DNA of 34,694 bases from a virus, in the IMG/VR virus record IMGVR_UViG_3300030118_000584, positions 1 through 34,694 of that record; one strand, given 5' to 3'. Below are positions 32,506 to 34,694 of this stretch, piece by piece. Every line of letters begins with the position of its first letter. Positions within the stretch are counted from its first letter, which is position 1. Under the pieces are notes generated by a model that saw only the letters and a program-made list of their open reading frames with translations, had not been told where the DNA came from and did not search any database. Both the position numbers and the translations under genes were made by a program.

Positions 32506-34475
32506 TGGATATCTTCACTAAACAATTCAATAAAGATTATTTTGGTAGCGGTAGCAGCGAGGGTTCTAGTGATGAGTATTCAATCTACTACGACCCAAAT
32601 ACAGGTGAGCAAAAATATTATCCTGGTGAGTTGCCTTTGAAAACAGGTCTGCCTCCTGAGATTGAGGAAGGCACACCACAAGCTATGGAGTATAAGAAAA
32701 AACAGATTGAGGTCTATGGTTTTCCATATGAAATGATTTCTGATAGCGAAATAGAAAGAGTTAAAAAGCTACGACAAGAAACAGTAGTCGATGATCCTAA
32801 TTGGGCTAGAGCATCTAAAATGCTTAGAGCATTTATGCAGCCTGGTGCAGAAGAGTTTAAGACAGATAAAGAATATGCAGAGTGGGGCATAGACTTTATG
32901 TCTAGTTTTGAGAATAACTTTACTAACATGGTTATTGATGTTGTTAAGTTAGAGAGTGCGCCACCTCAAGCTATGCACGCTATGTACTATCTAATGGAAA
33001 CAGCAGACAGAGAAGGCGTATTAGCGGAGAACTTTTGGCGTGGTGCCTATTACACTGTATTTGATTACGCTAACTTGGTTGGCCTGGGAACTATGGGAAT
33101 TGGTCTTATTGGTAAGTCAGCTGGTAAACAGTTAACCAAAGTAGGATTTAAGGAAGCACTAAAAAGAATTGTTATGTCTAAGCCTGATGCATCTGACCTT
33201 GCCATGATTGCAGAAGGTGCAACGTATGCTGGAGGATTTGCAACTGGTAGAGAAATACAAACTGTTCGTGCTGGTAAGAAAGATGAGGTAGATTTAGGAA
33301 ATATTGCTACATCAACAGCAATAGGTGGAACTATAGGCCCTGCATTAAGCAGAACAGGTCAGGTTGCTATGGAAGGTGGTAAACGTGTTGCTGGTAAAAT
33401 ATCAGATGCAATATCACCATCAGCTGAAAGCGTTGCTGCTAGAAATGTAGACCAGGTTATTGATGATACAACTGGTGTTCTTGAAGAAAGTTTTAACAAA
33501 GGCAAACAAACAGAAGAGCCTAAACCAAAACCATTTCCTGTTCCTGACAATCCATTTGCAGGTAAAAATACAAAACCATTTTCTTTAGCAACATCAAAAG
33601 AAGAATTGATTGAAGGTGCAAAAATAGCAGAGGATGCTAGAACCTGGTACACAAAACATAATGAAACTATTGGAGAATTGTTTGGCGAAGATGCACAACT
33701 ATTTAAAGAACTAATTGGTGTTACATCTCAACAAGCATCAGTAGATGAAAACATAGCTAGAGCCATGATGGCCTATGACTATTTAAAAATACATGGAACT
33801 TTTGCAAAACTAAAAGCAAAAGATAAAAATGTAAAAAATCCTACTGTGCATCATCTACCATTACTATCAGGTGTTATAGGTAATCTTAGAAGGTTAGAAG
33901 GAGTAGACCCATCTGCTACTGGTAAACTTGCTACCCAAAAGGGTATCAGGGAAAGAATGGGTATGGAGCCAACAGAAACTACCTTTGGTATCAAAACATA
34001 TCTAGGAGGTAACAAAGTGCCTGATTTTGTAGAGGCTATGTTTGAAGGAACAGACGAGGTAGTCACTATGGACAGGCATATGATACAGATTTTGTTTGGT
34101 CAAAAAGCACAAGTAAATAATAGCAGTATGGCTGAAGGTAAGCGAATTGTTACTGAAATAGCTAACGAATTAGGGTGGACACCTAAGGAAACACAGGCTG
34201 CAATTTGGAGCTTTAATCAAATCAAAGATAGTGATATAGTAAAAAGAAAAAAGGTAGATTTAACTGATGTCAGAGATTACAAAAAAGCAATCGAAGAAAG
34301 AAGAGATGCCATCCTCGAACTCGTCACAAAGTTTCGTGACCCTGAAGGACAGAGCAAGAGCGTTCAATCTGGGAGCAATACTGTTGGAAAAGATACAGGA
34401 ACGTCAACTCAAGGCAACACAACAAACAAAGGAGTAGATACAACAGATCCTCCTGGTAACGAGGGAGGTGAATAG
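32505..34475 (+). CDS. internal virion protein with HhH/DUF7178-like domain, allele 2
   Basis: 656 aa from ATG 32505 (TAATG with the previous stop). The first ~185 residues lie left of the window's repeat; 183-325 match allele 1; then the sequence differs. Residues ~365-570 carry the same domain type in a divergent version: DARTWYTKHN, FKELIGVTSQQASVDENIARA, G-N-K-V-P-D-F-V-E-A-M-F, VVTMDRHMIQILFG, ANELGWTPKETQAAIW. Lys to Asp spacing is 19, close to that in endonuclease III. The ~300-residue extra region of allele 1 is missing. The tail is GVDTTDPPGNEGGE. Probably ejected into the host; enzymatic activity unproven. Confidence 0.78.
   Translation: MDIFTKQFNKDYFGSGSSEGSSDEYSIYYDPNTGEQKYYPGELPLKTGLPPEIEEGTPQAMEYKKKQIEVYGFPYEMISDSEIERVKKLRQETVVDDPNWARASKMLRAFMQPGAEEFKTDKEYAEWGIDFMSSFENNFTNMVIDVVKLESAPPQAMHAMYYLMETADREGVLAENFWRGAYYTVFDYANLVGLGTMGIGLIGKSAGKQLTKVGFKEALKRIVMSKPDASDLAMIAEGATYAGGFATGREIQTVRAGKKDEVDLGNIATSTAIGGTIGPALSRTGQVAMEGGKRVAGKISDAISPSAESVAARNVDQVIDDTTGVLEESFNKGKQTEEPKPKPFPVPDNPFAGKNTKPFSLATSKEELIEGAKIAEDARTWYTKHNETIGELFGEDAQLFKELIGVTSQQASVDENIARAMMAYDYLKIHGTFAKLKAKDKNVKNPTVHHLPLLSGVIGNLRRLEGVDPSATGKLATQKGIRERMGMEPTETTFGIKTYLGGNKVPDFVEAMFEGTDEVVTMDRHMIQILFGQKAQVNNSSMAEGKRIVTEIANELGWTPKETQAAIWSFNQIKDSDIVKRKKVDLTDVRDYKKAIEERRDAILELVTKFRDPEGQSKSVQSGSNTVGKDTGTSTQGNTTNKGVDTTDPPGNEGGE
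33051..33479. repeat. right copy of homology block 1-429
   Basis: Partner of 1-429, at offset 33050. Differences increase from left to right (for example GATGTAGGAA against GATTTAGGAA), and similarity ends within a Thr-Gly-Val codon run, where the two alleles start to differ. Confidence 0.9.
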
Positions 34476-34694
34476 TGTCTATACCTAAAGACGAACTAGA
34501 TAAATTATCGTCTGTATCTACAAACCCTACATATGCAGATAACGATACTGTCACAGAAAAAGTTATTGATGGTACTGGTAAACCAGCTGATGAAGAGTTT
34601 ATAAAGCCAGTACAGACTGAGTACCCTGATGGGGAACCAGTACAATACGCACAAGCTAACATTACTAAAAAGATTACTGGTGTTGTAACAGACG
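34431..34694. repeat. right copy of homology block 2065-2328
   Basis: Partner of 2065-2328, at offset 32366. It includes the end of allele 2 and the first 73 codons of the large ejection-protein gene, with scattered mostly silent differences. Confidence 0.88.
34475..34694 (+). CDS. large internal virion protein, N-terminal fragment (cut by window end)
   Basis: GTG 34475 overlaps the preceding stop exactly as at 2109. The frame stays open to the window end and encodes the same start as the 1099-aa protein (SIPKDELDKLSSVSTNPTYADNDTVTEKVIDGTG), with a few substitutions (S-V-N to S-T-N, T-L-T to T-V-T, I-N-P to I-K-P). It is the same gene from a second variant or the second copy of a repeat. Confidence 0.88.
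   Translation, partial: MSIPKDELDKLSSVSTNPTYADNDTVTEKVIDGTGKPADEEFIKPVQTEYPDGEPVQYAQANITKKITGVVTD

Noticed and set aside
1-34694. CRISPR arrays, insertion sequences, tRNA or rRNA genes
   Set aside because: I looked for regularly spaced repeats, transposase motifs and cloverleaf patterns on both strands and saw none.

Overview
The window reads as an almost complete tailed-phage genome (podovirus type), packed end to end with short gene overlaps (ATGA, TAATG) and few gaps. The virion genes are T7-like in order and family: terminase, portal, scaffold, capsid, tail tubular proteins A and B, internal virion proteins, and a tail fibre with a T7-type N-terminus. There is no phage DNA polymerase, RNA polymerase, primase or tyrosine integrase. 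It is therefore not a T7-type replicator and probably depends on the host replisome, assisted by its own RecT/YqaJ recombination pair and a small serine recombinase. The host is probably an alphaproteobacterium, likely marine. The main evidence is a perfect GTTC-N7-GTTC box, the SOS operator typical of that class, together with several small proteins that resemble families I associate with marine phages. The host call is inference.

Layout: 1-5408 holds the end of an internal virion protein and a 1099-aa ejection protein. 5466-10006 holds the tail fibre and two tandem receptor-binding cassettes, each with a variable tip and a small chaperone-like gene. 10031-13137 is a run of small genes, including a 3-TM holin and an M15 peptidase endolysin. 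13130-16883 (minus strand) encodes a LexA-like DNA-binding protein, RecT, YqaJ exonuclease, a small membrane protein, a serine recombinase, a 55-aa protein and a Mom/XF1762-like GNAT protein. 16884-16985 is a divergent control region. 16986-19208 (plus) holds a ribbon-helix-helix protein, a DUF1064 nuclease, a winged-helix replication-type protein and small unknowns. 19208-22591 is the packaging module, with a PP-loop (PAPS-reductase-like) gene inserted between the two terminase subunits. 22593-34475 is the head, tail and internal-protein module.

The two ends of the window are homologous. Bases 1-429 match 33051-33479, and 2065-2328 match 34431-34694. Between these blocks the internal virion protein carries two quite different central domains. 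The simplest reading is a circular or circularly permuted genome of about 32.4-33.1 kb whose contig ends come from two strain variants. A true tandem duplication is possible but less likely.

Most interesting points: (1) a minus-strand promoter with a textbook LexA box over its start site, driving the Mom-like gene, and a second promoter with a degenerate copy of the box driving the recombination operon, which ends in a LexA DNA-binding domain lacking the protease half; (2) a structured RNA leader of about 175 nt before the major capsid gene; (3) duplicated, diverged receptor-binding cassettes; (4) an allelic HhH/DUF7178-like domain in an ejection protein; (5) the PP-loop insertion in the terminase operon.
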